From the NCBI GenBank assembly GCA_902729415.1, contig CACVCF010000112.1:215583-279582 (forward strand): DNA of 64,000 nucleotides, written 5' to 3'. The first letter of the stretch is position 1. Every line of letters begins with the position of its first letter. Positions 18,612-26,447 of the stretch are shown in pieces. The notes beneath the pieces were generated by a model. The model saw only the letters and a program-made list of their open reading frames with translations, was not told the origin of the DNA and did no database searches. The DNA comes from Terasakiella magnetica. Lineage in GTDB: Bacteria; Pseudomonadota; Alphaproteobacteria; Rhodospirillales; Magnetospirillaceae. The position numbers and the translations under genes were made by a program.

Positions 18612-18878
18612 ATGGAAAACACTCGAATCAAGCGCCTGATCTTCCGGGCCCACCATATGGGCTCTAACGAGAACGACATTCTGTTCGGAGGTTTCGCGGA
18701 TAAGTATCTGGCGAAGCTGGTGCCCGAGCAGGTGGACCGCTTTGAGGCCCTGCTGGCTGAGACCGACAACGACCTTTTCAATTGGGTGACCGGCAACCAG
18801 ACCATTCCGCCCGAGCTTGACCACGACATCATGACGATGCTGAAGAAGTACGTTCAAGACGAAGCTGCACCAATTTGA
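18612..18878 (+). CDS. sdhE: Succinate dehydrogenase assembly factor SdhE (FAD assembly factor)
   Basis: Protein of 88 residues of the SdhE/Sdh5 family that helps attach FAD covalently to the flavoprotein subunit of succinate dehydrogenase. It keeps the five-helix pattern and the FADKYL and DNDLFNWVTG motifs. The usual R-G-x-x-E motif reads M-G-S-N-E, so the Arg is replaced by Met while Gly and Glu remain. Its last codon overlaps the TTG start of mfd, a neighbourhood seen in other alphaproteobacteria. Confidence 0.9.
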   Translation: MENTRIKRLIFRAHHMGSNENDILFGGFADKYLAKLVPEQVDRFEALLAETDNDLFNWVTGNQTIPPELDHDIMTMLKKYVQDEAAPI

Positions 18879-21800
18879 AAAATCTTGATATTTTATTTGA
18901 ATCCCCTGGGCGGGTTTCCGTTTTCGGAGCACCCGAGGGCCGCGATGCCTTACTGATCGCCGAGCTGAGCAAAGCCAAGGCGGGGCAGGACATTCTTCAT
19001 GTCGCCCGCGATGATGGGCGGCTGGCGCGGCTGGCCGAAGCCCTGGCTTTCTTCGCGCCCGAGCTGGAGATTGTGGAATTTCCCGCCTGGGATTGCGTCC
19101 CCTATGACCGGGTGTCGCCCAATGTCGACGTGGTGGCGCGGCGTATCGACACCCTGGCGCGGCTGGCTGAGACGAAGGCGGGCAAGGCCAGCCGGGTGGT
19201 GCTGACCACGGTCCCGGCCTTGGCCCAACGTGTGCCGCCGCGCGAGGCTTTGGCCCAGGCGACGGTGATTGCCAAGGCGGGAAGCCGCATCGAGACCGTC
19301 AAGCTGGTTTCATTTCTGCAACGTAACGGCTATGTCCGTGCCGATACCGTGATGGAGCCGGGCGAATACGCGGTGCGCGGCGGTATCATCGATTTGTTCC
19401 CGCCGGGAGCTGCCGAGCCCATGCGCCTGGACTTTTTCGGTGACGAAATCGAGGCGGTACGCTCGTTTGATCCCATGAGCCAGCGCACCACCGGCAAGGT
19501 CGAGGGATTTGCCTGCCGTCCGGTGAGCGAGGTTGTGCTCGACGAGCCCTCCATTGGCCGTTTCCGCGCCGGTTACCGCGAGATGTTCGGCATCGTGCAG
19601 GGGACCGACCCCTTGTACCAAAGCATTTCCGAAGGCATCAAATTCAACGGCATGGAGCATTGGCTGCCGCTGTTCCATGACGGCCTCGACACCTTGTTCG
19701 CCTATGTCCCCGACGCGCTGGTGGTGCTGGACCATCAGGCGGACGAGGCTTTGACCGCCCGCCATGCCCTGGTGCTGGAATATTACGACGCCCGCCGCTC
19801 CATGAGCGGCTCCGGGCTGGCCGAATCCGGCATGGTCTACCAGCCGGTGCCGCCGCCACGGCTTTACCTCGAACGCGACGAGTGGGATCGCCAACTGGCG
19901 GCCCATTCGGTGTTGCAGCTTTCCCCCTTCGACGTCCCCCCCGGCGCCGTGCGGTGCATCGATGCCGGTGGCCGCCTGGGGCGGGACTTCGCCGATATGC
20001 GGGCACGGCCCGGCGTCAATATCTATGACTGTGTCCGCGAACATGTCGAAGCTGAAACAAAGGCGGGACGGCGGGTGCTGATCGCCGCCTGGACCCTCGG
20101 CTCGCGTGAGCGGCTGGCGGGGGTGCTGAAGGACCACGGCGTCAAGGCCATCGTGCCGGTCGAGAGCTGGGCCGAAACCGAGGGGCTGGGCAAGGGTGAG
20201 GTGGCGCTGGGGATTCTGGGGCTGGATCATGGCTTTACCGGCTCGGCCCTGTCGGTCATCACCGAGCAGGACATTCTGGGCGATCGTCTGGCGCGGCCCG
20301 CCCGCAAGAAGAAAAAGGGCGCCCAGTTCATCGCCGAAGCCTCTGCCTTGAGCGAGGGCGATCTGGTGGTCCATGTGGAGCACGGCATCGGCCGTTATGA
20401 CGGTCTGGTGGCGCTGGAGGTTTCGGGCGCTCCCCATGACTGCCTGCGGGTGATCTATGACGGCGGCGATAAATTATTCGTGCCGGTAGAGAATATCGAC
20501 GTTCTCACCCGCTTTGGCTCCGAGCAATCGGGCGTCAATCTCGATAAGCTGGGCGGCACCGCCTGGCAGGCGCGCAAGGCCAAGCTGAAAAAGCGCATCC
20601 GCGATATCGCCGATACCCTGATCAACGTGGCGGCCCAACGGCAGTTGCGCACCGGCGAGGCGCTGGTTCCGGCGGAAGGGCTTTACGACGAGTTCTGCGC
20701 CCGTTTCCCTTGGGCCGAAACCGACGACCAGTTGCGGGCTATCGAGGACACCATCGCCGATCTGGGCTCGGGCAAGCCCATGGACCGCCTGATCTGCGGC
20801 GATGTCGGTTTTGGCAAGACCGAGGTGGCGCTGCGCACCGCCTTCGTCGCCGCCCTCCAGGGGTTGCAGGTGGCGGTGGTGGTGCCGACGACTTTGCTGG
20901 CGCGGCAGCACTTCCGCACCTTCAGTGAGCGCTTCAAGGGCCTGCCGGTGCGGGTCGAGCAATTGTCGCGGCTGGTGACTGCCAAACGGGCCTCCGAGGT
21001 CAAGGCCGGGCTGGCTGACGGTTCGGTTGATATCGTCATCGGCACCCACGCCCTGCTGGCCAAGGGCATGTCGCTGAAACGCCTGGGCCTGCTGATCATC
21101 GATGAGGAACAGCATTTCGGCGTCGCCCACAAGGAGCGGCTGAAACAGCTGAAGGCCGATGTCCACGTCCTGACCCTGTCGGCCACCCCCATTCCGCGCA
21201 CCCTGCAGATGGCCCTGTCCGGGGTCAAGGAGATGAGCGTCATCGCCACGCCGCCGGTGGATCGTCTGGCGGTGCGCACCTTCGTGCTGCCCTATGACCC
21301 GGTGGTGCTGCGCGAGGCGATCTTGCGCGAACGCTATCGCGGTGGTCAGGTGTTCTATGTCTGCCCGCGTCTAGCCGATATCGACCGGGTGGCCGACCGC
21401 CTCGCCAAGCTGGTGCCCGAAGTCAAGACGGCGGTGGCCCATGGCCGTCTGGCGCCCGCCGACCTGGAAGAGGTGATGGTGGCGTTCGGTGAGAAGCAAT
21501 ACGACGTGCTGCTTTCTACCAACATCATCGAATCCGGCCTCGACATGCCCAGCGTCAACACCTTGATCATCCACCGGGCCGACATGTTCGGCCTGGGCCA
21601 GCTTTACCAGCTGCGCGGTCGGGTGGGGCGCGGCAAGACCCGGGGCTATGCCTATTTCACCCTGCCCAACGACAAGGTTTTGTCCAAGGCGGCGGAAAAG
21701 CGGCTTCAGGTGATGCAGGCGCTGGATTCTCTCGGCGCCGGGTTCCAGCTCGCCAGCCACGACCTCGATATCCGTGGTGCCGGTAATCTGCTGGGTGAAG

Positions 21801-22357
21801 AGCAGTCGGGCCATATCCGCGAGGTCGGTATCGAGCTGTACCAGCAATTGCTGGAGGAGGCGGTGGCGGCGGCCAAGGGCGGGCAGGGGACCGAAGTGGT
21901 GGAGGAATGGTCGCCGCAGATCGCCATCGGCACGCCGGTTCTGATCCCCGAGGCCTATGTAGCCGATCTGTCGGTGCGTCTGGCCCTTTATCGCCGTATC
22001 GCCGCCCTGGACACCCGCGCCGAGATCGATGCCTTGGCGGCCGAGCTGATCGACCGCTTCGGCAAGCTGCCGGTGGAGGTGGAGAACCTGCTGCAGGTGG
22101 TCGCCATCAAGGCGCTGTGCAAGCTGGCGGGGATCGAGAAGGTGGATTCCGGCCCCAAGGGCGCGGTGGTCACCTTGCGCGGCAACGTCTTCGCCAATCC
22201 TGTCGGTCTGGTCCAGTACATCAGCCGCGCCGCCGGAACGTGCAAGCTGCGCCCCGATCATAAGCTGGTGTTCCTGCGGGCCTGGGATGACCCTCGTCAG
22301 CGCGTGGCAGGGTTGCAAAACGTTATCGGCAAACTGGCGGAATTGGCGGCGGGCTAA
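18875..22357 (+). CDS. mfd: Transcription-repair coupling factor
   Basis: Large SF2 translocase of 1160 residues that removes RNA polymerase stalled at DNA lesions and recruits UvrA. It has the UvrB-like N-terminal module, the RNA-polymerase interaction (CarD-like) domain near VVHVEHGIGRYDGL, Walker A GDVGFGKTEVALR, the box IIDEEQHFGV, SATPIPRTLQMALSGVKE and QLRGRVGRGKTRGYAYF, plus the C-terminal TRCF domain. The start is TTG 18875, overlapping the sdhE stop by four bases. No ATG lies nearby in frame, and the encoded N-terminus NLDILFESPGRVSVFGAPEG looks authentic. Confidence 0.96.
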   Translation: MKNLDILFESPGRVSVFGAPEGRDALLIAELSKAKAGQDILHVARDDGRLARLAEALAFFAPELEIVEFPAWDCVPYDRVSPNVDVVARRIDTLARLAETKAGKASRVVLTTVPALAQRVPPREALAQATVIAKAGSRIETVKLVSFLQRNGYVRADTVMEPGEYAVRGGIIDLFPPGAAEPMRLDFFGDEIEAVRSFDPMSQRTTGKVEGFACRPVSEVVLDEPSIGRFRAGYREMFGIVQGTDPLYQSISEGIKFNGMEHWLPLFHDGLDTLFAYVPDALVVLDHQADEALTARHALVLEYYDARRSMSGSGLAESGMVYQPVPPPRLYLERDEWDRQLAAHSVLQLSPFDVPPGAVRCIDAGGRLGRDFADMRARPGVNIYDCVREHVEAETKAGRRVLIAAWTLGSRERLAGVLKDHGVKAIVPVESWAETEGLGKGEVALGILGLDHGFTGSALSVITEQDILGDRLARPARKKKKGAQFIAEASALSEGDLVVHVEHGIGRYDGLVALEVSGAPHDCLRVIYDGGDKLFVPVENIDVLTRFGSEQSGVNLDKLGGTAWQARKAKLKKRIRDIADTLINVAAQRQLRTGEALVPAEGLYDEFCARFPWAETDDQLRAIEDTIADLGSGKPMDRLICGDVGFGKTEVALRTAFVAALQGLQVAVVVPTTLLARQHFRTFSERFKGLPVRVEQLSRLVTAKRASEVKAGLADGSVDIVIGTHALLAKGMSLKRLGLLIIDEEQHFGVAHKERLKQLKADVHVLTLSATPIPRTLQMALSGVKEMSVIATPPVDRLAVRTFVLPYDPVVLREAILRERYRGGQVFYVCPRLADIDRVADRLAKLVPEVKTAVAHGRLAPADLEEVMVAFGEKQYDVLLSTNIIESGLDMPSVNTLIIHRADMFGLGQLYQLRGRVGRGKTRGYAYFTLPNDKVLSKAAEKRLQVMQALDSLGAGFQLASHDLDIRGAGNLLGEEQSGHIREVGIELYQQLLEEAVAAAKGGQGTEVVEEWSPQIAIGTPVLIPEAYVADLSVRLALYRRIAALDTRAEIDALAAELIDRFGKLPVEVENLLQVVAIKALCKLAGIEKVDSGPKGAVVTLRGNVFANPVGLVQYISRAAGTCKLRPDHKLVFLRAWDDPRQRVAGLQNVIGKLAELAAG

Positions 22358-22424
22358 AAATGGAGTATAGCCGCTTACCCCATACATCATGGCAGCCGTC
22401 AAAGCGGCACCTATAGGATCAGAG

Positions 22425-23630
22425 ATGAAATACCCTCAGCCTCCCGTCGTCGTTTCCCTGGATGAGATTTTGCCGGAAGAGCCCTTGCTGATGATGGGGG
22501 CCGGTCCGGTTCCCATTCCCCACAAGGTCGCCACCGCCAATTCGCTGGTCATCAATCATCTGGGCGACACCATGAACCGGGTGGTCGAGCAGGTGAAGAC
22601 CATGTCGCGCTATGTCTTCCAGACACGCTCCAGCCATGTGATGGGCGTGGCCGGACCGGCATCCGCCGCCATGGAGATGGCGATCTGCAATCTGGTGGAG
22701 CCGGGCGCCCGCGTCTTGTCCATCTGCAACGGCCTGTTCAGCCGCCGCCTGGCCGAGATGGCCCGCCGGGTCGGCGGCGAGGTCACTATCCTTGAGGTGC
22801 CGGAAAAGCAGACCGCCAAGCCCGAGGCTGTCGAGGCCCTGCTGAAGAATGGCCGCTTCAACGTTCTGACCGTGGTTCAGGGCGAGACCTCCAACACAGT
22901 CTGGAACCGCGATCTGGTGGAAATCTGCCGCCTGGGCAAGACCTATGGCTGCCTTAACATCGTCGATGCCGTCTGCACCTTGTCCACCATGGACATGGAA
23001 ATGGACGAGTGGTGCGTGGATGCGACCATTACCGGCGGCCAGAAGGGCCTGTCGTCCATTCCCGGCGTGTCGCTGATCGCGTTTTCCGAGGAATCCTGGC
23101 CCCATATCACCGGGCGCAATGCCCCCATGGCCCATTGGTGCCTGGATGCGCGGCTGGCCGATCAGTTCTGGAACAAGAAGTCCTATCACTACACCGCGCC
23201 GGTTTCGGGCATCTTGGCCCTGCACGAGGCGTTGCGGCTGATCTGCGACGAGACCTTGCCCGCGCGTTTCCGCCGTCATGCCATCTGTTCCGCCGCGCTG
23301 CAAAGCGGTATCGAGGGTATGGGGCTGGATCTGTTGATCCCCGCCGAAGCCCGCCTGAATTCGGTGGTCGGCATCACGGTGCCCGACGGCGTTTCCGCCG
23401 ACCGGGTCCGTCATGTCATGTCCGAAGTCCACAAGGTGGAGATTTCCGGGGCTTTTGGTCTCAACATTCTGCGCATCGGCCAGATGGGCGAGCAGAGCCG
23501 CACCCACAATCTGTTCCGCACCCTGCACGCCTTGGGCTCCAGCATGCGGGCGGCGGGCGCCAAGGTCGATCTTCCCGCCGGTATGGCCGAGATGGAAAAG
23601 ATCCTGACCGCCGATGGGTTCTGGGGGTAG
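22425..23630 (+). CDS. Class V pyridoxal-phosphate aminotransferase (serine/alanine-glyoxylate type)
   Basis: Protein of 401 residues. The likely pyridoxal-phosphate lysine is Lys207 in TGGQKGLSSIPG. The N-terminal GAGPVPIPHKVATAN and the segment FQTRSSHVMGVAGPASAAME belong to the small class V group that covers serine-glyoxylate, alanine-glyoxylate and pyridoxamine-pyruvate aminotransferases. The exact amino donor cannot be decided. ATG 22425 is preceded by AGGATCAGAG; an ATG at 22389 would add 12 residues. Transcription probably ends at the hairpin at 23639-23662. Confidence 0.85.
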   Translation: MKYPQPPVVVSLDEILPEEPLLMMGAGPVPIPHKVATANSLVINHLGDTMNRVVEQVKTMSRYVFQTRSSHVMGVAGPASAAMEMAICNLVEPGARVLSICNGLFSRRLAEMARRVGGEVTILEVPEKQTAKPEAVEALLKNGRFNVLTVVQGETSNTVWNRDLVEICRLGKTYGCLNIVDAVCTLSTMDMEMDEWCVDATITGGQKGLSSIPGVSLIAFSEESWPHITGRNAPMAHWCLDARLADQFWNKKSYHYTAPVSGILALHEALRLICDETLPARFRRHAICSAALQSGIEGMGLDLLIPAEARLNSVVGITVPDGVSADRVRHVMSEVHKVEISGAFGLNILRIGQMGEQSRTHNLFRTLHALGSSMRAAGAKVDLPAGMAEMEKILTADGFWG

Positions 23631-23638
23631 GGTGGGCC

Positions 23639-23662
23639 GACGAGCCGCCAACGCGGCTCGTC
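23639..23662 (+). terminator. Hairpin terminator after the aminotransferase gene
   Basis: Ten-base GC-rich perfect stem GACGAGCCGC/GCGGCTCGTC with loop CAAC, nine bases after the stop codon, followed by a short T-containing stretch (TTGCTGT). Confidence 0.6.
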
Positions 23663-23700
23663 TTGCTGTCCCTCAGACGCGCCGGGCTTTGCCCGTAACT

Positions 23701-23730
23701 ACAAGCCAATGAATTGATTCATTGGCTTGT
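23701..23730. repeat. 30-base perfect palindrome between convergent genes
   Basis: Perfect inverted repeat with 14-base arms (ACAAGCCAATGAAT and its complement) and a two-base centre, six bases after the stop of the minus-strand FrnE-like gene. It may act as a bidirectional terminator or an mRNA 3' stabiliser; there is no T tract. Confidence 0.7.
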
Positions 23731-23735
23731 CGGTA

Positions 23736-24383
23736 TCAGCTGAAAGCCGCTTCGGCTTCGGCTTCGCGGACGATGTCGATCAGGCGTAGTAGGATATCGG
23801 GTTCCTGCGCGCCTGCGACGGCGTAATTGCCATCCAGCACCAGACAGGGGACGCCGTTCACCCCCAGGCGATGGGCATGGACGTTGTCGTTAAGAACGGC
23901 GGCGACATCTTGGTCCGAGTCCAGATAGTCGCGGAGTCCTTTTGGCTCCAGCCCGGCTTCGGTCCCGATCTTGGCCAGGGTCACCACATCGCCGATATCA
24001 CGGCCTTCGACGAAATAAGCGTGGTAAAGCGCTTCGACCACCTGGCCTTCATGGCCGGTGGCGGCGGCGTGACGGATCAGACGATGGGAATTGACCGAAT
24101 TCGGGGTGCGGGTGATGGCGTCAAAGTCGAACACGATTCCTTCGGTCTTCCCGGCGGCACCGACGGCGGCATGGACACGCTGGACCCGGGAGGGGCCGCC
24201 GAATTTCCGATCCAGGTAAAGCTTGCGCTCGATGCCTTCGGGCGGGAGGTCGGGGTTGAGCAGGAAAGGCCGCCAGCGGATGGTGACGCGGGCGTCGGGC
24301 CGCAGGGCCAGGGCGCGCTCCAACCGGCGCTTGCCCACATAGCACCACGGACAGACCGTATCGAACACGTATTCCAGCCGCAC
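23736..24383 (-). CDS. DsbA-family oxidoreductase, FrnE-like
   Basis: Protein of 215 residues with a thioredoxin-like DsbA fold. It opens with FDTVCPWCYVGKRRLERAL, giving the active-site C-P-W-C at about residues 11-14. It has PNSVNSHRLIRHA and the cis-proline segment VNGVPCLVLDGNYAVAGAQ, both usual for FrnE/2-hydroxychromene-2-carboxylate isomerase-like proteins. There is no signal peptide, so it is cytoplasmic. It lies 10 bases from the gene for a two-receiver GGDEF-like protein on the same strand and may be cotranscribed with it. A thiol redox role is likely; the substrate is unknown. Confidence 0.88.
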   Translation of the reverse strand: MRLEYVFDTVCPWCYVGKRRLERALALRPDARVTIRWRPFLLNPDLPPEGIERKLYLDRKFGGPSRVQRVHAAVGAAGKTEGIVFDFDAITRTPNSVNSHRLIRHAAATGHEGQVVEALYHAYFVEGRDIGDVVTLAKIGTEAGLEPKGLRDYLDSDQDVAAVLNDNVHAHRLGVNGVPCLVLDGNYAVAGAQEPDILLRLIDIVREAEAEAAFS

Positions 24384-24393
24384 GGGTTTGGTC

Positions 24394-25701
24394 CTAATCC
24401 AGTTTGGCTCTAGCCCGGCTCACCAATGAGGCCAGAGTATCATCGTTCTTGGCGTCGGTGCTGCCGACCTGAACCCAGACCTTCACTGGCTGGTAAACCT
24501 CGCGCACGGCGAAATCGGTATAGGCCAGGACTCCGGCGATCCGGTGCATGACCACCTCGGCCTCGACCAGGGGAGTGTCGGGCAGGACAACACAGAATTC
24601 ATTGCGGCCATAAAGGGCGGTCATGTCTTCGGCCCGCAGCAGGCCGGTAATCCACTGCCCCAGTTGCTGCGCCAGATGCTCGGCGGCATCCTCGCCGAAA
24701 TGGGTGCGCACCCCGTCGATATTGGGGATGTAGAAAAACACCACGGAAAGATGGCGATCATGGGCCTTGGCGGTGTTCAGGCGGTCTTCCAGGTATTTAT
24801 CCAGGAAATCTCGGGTATAGACGCCGGTCAGCGGATCGCGGGTCTGTTCCTTCAGGCTGTCGAACATGGCTGCGCGGATGCTCCAGCGCAATTGCTGGCG
24901 ATGAACCATGCTGAGAACCGAAGCCCGCAGAATGCCGGAATCCACGGGACGCGACAGCACTCGGCTGGCACCCCGGCGATAGATCTCTGATGGTACAGCC
25001 GAGCGGTCGGCCACGACCACCATGGGCAGATTGAATAGGCGGGGGTTGTTGCGGACCTGGGAGGTGAAGGCCAGATACCCCTCGATATCGCCTTCGGTGG
25101 TGACCACCGCAGCATCAAAGTTACGGCTTTCCAGCAGGCTTTCGGCATCATAAAGATTGCCGCAGCTGACGATCTCGGCAGAAACACCCAGGATGGCTGA
25201 AACATTATCATGATCGGGACCGGCCACCAGGATGCTGGGGCGGGTGCCTTCGGGCAGAGTGGCGCGGTCACGGGCGCTGACGCCGAAACCGGTGGCTATG
25301 CTGGCACGTTGGCGCAGTTCGGCATGCATGGTGGCCAAGCGGATCAGGGGGCGGAGACGGGCAAAAAGTTCGATGTCGTCGTGTTCCCACGAGATGGTGT
25401 CGTCGAGACCGACTTCTAAAGCGCGCAAGGCCAGATCGGACAGAACCCTTTCCGCCATCACCACTACGGGAATATCGCGCGAGGAGGTGTCGCCCTTGAT
25501 GGCGCCTCCGACCGCCACGGGGTCTTCACCAATGTCGCCGACCAGGATCAGGTCGGGATGTTCGTTCTTAAGGTAGGCCCGCGCCTCGCCCGCGCTTCTG
25601 GCAACGATCCCGTGGTAACCGTTATGGGACAAGCGGGACAGCAGCGCCTCGGTGACGGTGGTGTCGGCATGGACGACCAGAACATTGGCAAGGCGTATCA
25701 T
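24394..25701 (-). CDS. Two-receiver protein with degenerate GGDEF domain (PopA/PleD-like layout)
   Basis: Protein of 435 residues in three parts. Receiver-like domain 1 (about 1-125) opens NVLVVHADTT, and its expected phosphosite region reads PDLILVGD, with Gly where Asp is normally aligned. Receiver-like domain 2 (about 150-275) also lacks a clear phosphosite. A GGDEF domain (about 285-435) starts at RDPLTGVYTRDFLDKYL, but its catalytic loop reads YGRNEF instead of GGDEF. It is therefore unlikely to make cyclic-di-GMP and may bind it or serve as a scaffold, as Caulobacter PopA does. The FrnE-like gene follows 10 bases downstream. Confidence 0.85.
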   Translation of the reverse strand: MIRLANVLVVHADTTVTEALLSRLSHNGYHGIVARSAGEARAYLKNEHPDLILVGDIGEDPVAVGGAIKGDTSSRDIPVVVMAERVLSDLALRALEVGLDDTISWEHDDIELFARLRPLIRLATMHAELRQRASIATGFGVSARDRATLPEGTRPSILVAGPDHDNVSAILGVSAEIVSCGNLYDAESLLESRNFDAAVVTTEGDIEGYLAFTSQVRNNPRLFNLPMVVVADRSAVPSEIYRRGASRVLSRPVDSGILRASVLSMVHRQQLRWSIRAAMFDSLKEQTRDPLTGVYTRDFLDKYLEDRLNTAKAHDRHLSVVFFYIPNIDGVRTHFGEDAAEHLAQQLGQWITGLLRAEDMTALYGRNEFCVVLPDTPLVEAEVVMHRIAGVLAYTDFAVREVYQPVKVWVQVGSTDAKNDDTLASLVSRARAKLD

Positions 25702-25813
25702 GGGGGGTGGGCCTCTTGTCCGGAAACAGCGAAGTATTCAGCATAGTACGGATTGCCGATGGGCATAAGAGGGCAGTTGCGCCACTCTTTCAGGATTGCA
25801 CCGTACGGGTGAA

Positions 25814-25843
25814 TTGACGAAGCCCCATCGCCCCCCCGATAAT
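25814..25843 (+). promoter_or_regulatory. Sigma-70 type promoter for the Cys-rich secreted protein gene
   Basis: TTGACG at 25814-25819 and GATAAT at 25838-25843 with an 18-base spacer, 29 bases before the start codon at 25873. Confidence 0.6.
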
Positions 25844-25872
25844 CACCCGAACTTCAAGATGGTGAGGCCCCG

Positions 25873-26370
25873 ATGACCTGGCGTGCGATAGTGTGGCTGA
25901 TGATGTTTTTCACGGCGGGCAATGCCATGGCGGAGTTGAGAAACAGTATTCCCAATAATGTTGAGCTGATGGTTGGGTATTGCCATGGTGTTCTGACCCA
26001 GTCCACCGAGGCCACTGCCCGGGACCGGCGGCAGTGCCAGGGGATTTCCGCCGACGCCACCGGTAAGTGCCTAGATGGCCTGAGCACGGTCAGCAGTCAT
26101 ATCCAGCGGGTGGAACGCTTTTTGGCGACAAAGGGATACAGCCTGGACAGCAATAAACAGATTGCCGATGCCGTCGAGACCGGACGGAGGGACTATACAT
26201 CCTGCGCCACGGCCCAATCCGACCGCGGCTCCAGCTGTATCGAAACCTGCAATACCAAATGCTCCTATGACATTGATTGTGTTCAGACCTGTGTCGCCAA
26301 ATGTGCTGGTGGAGATGTGTGCGCCAAGGTGCAGCGCTGCTTCAAACCCAACCGTTACATGCCGTATTGA
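25873..26370 (+). CDS. Secreted Cys-rich protein, unknown function
   Basis: Protein of 165 residues with a signal peptide (IVWLMMFFTAGNAMA, cut before ELRNS). The mature protein contains about a dozen cysteines, clustered at residues 111-156 as closely spaced pairs (SCIETCNTKCSYDIDCVQTC, then VAKCAGGDVC). The C-x3-C spacing suggests a disulfide-knotted or metal-binding tail exported to the periplasm or outside. No family is recognised. A promoter is visible at 25814-25843. The Kef-type antiporter gene follows 77 bases later in the same direction. Confidence 0.72.
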   Translation: MTWRAIVWLMMFFTAGNAMAELRNSIPNNVELMVGYCHGVLTQSTEATARDRRQCQGISADATGKCLDGLSTVSSHIQRVERFLATKGYSLDSNKQIADAVETGRRDYTSCATAQSDRGSSCIETCNTKCSYDIDCVQTCVAKCAGGDVCAKVQRCFKPNRYMPY

Positions 26371-26447
26371 CCGCGCCCGATCCAGCCGGTGCCCGATGAT
26401 TCGCCCTCTGGCGGTACCGGGATATGCCCGAAGCGGGGCAGCCGGGC

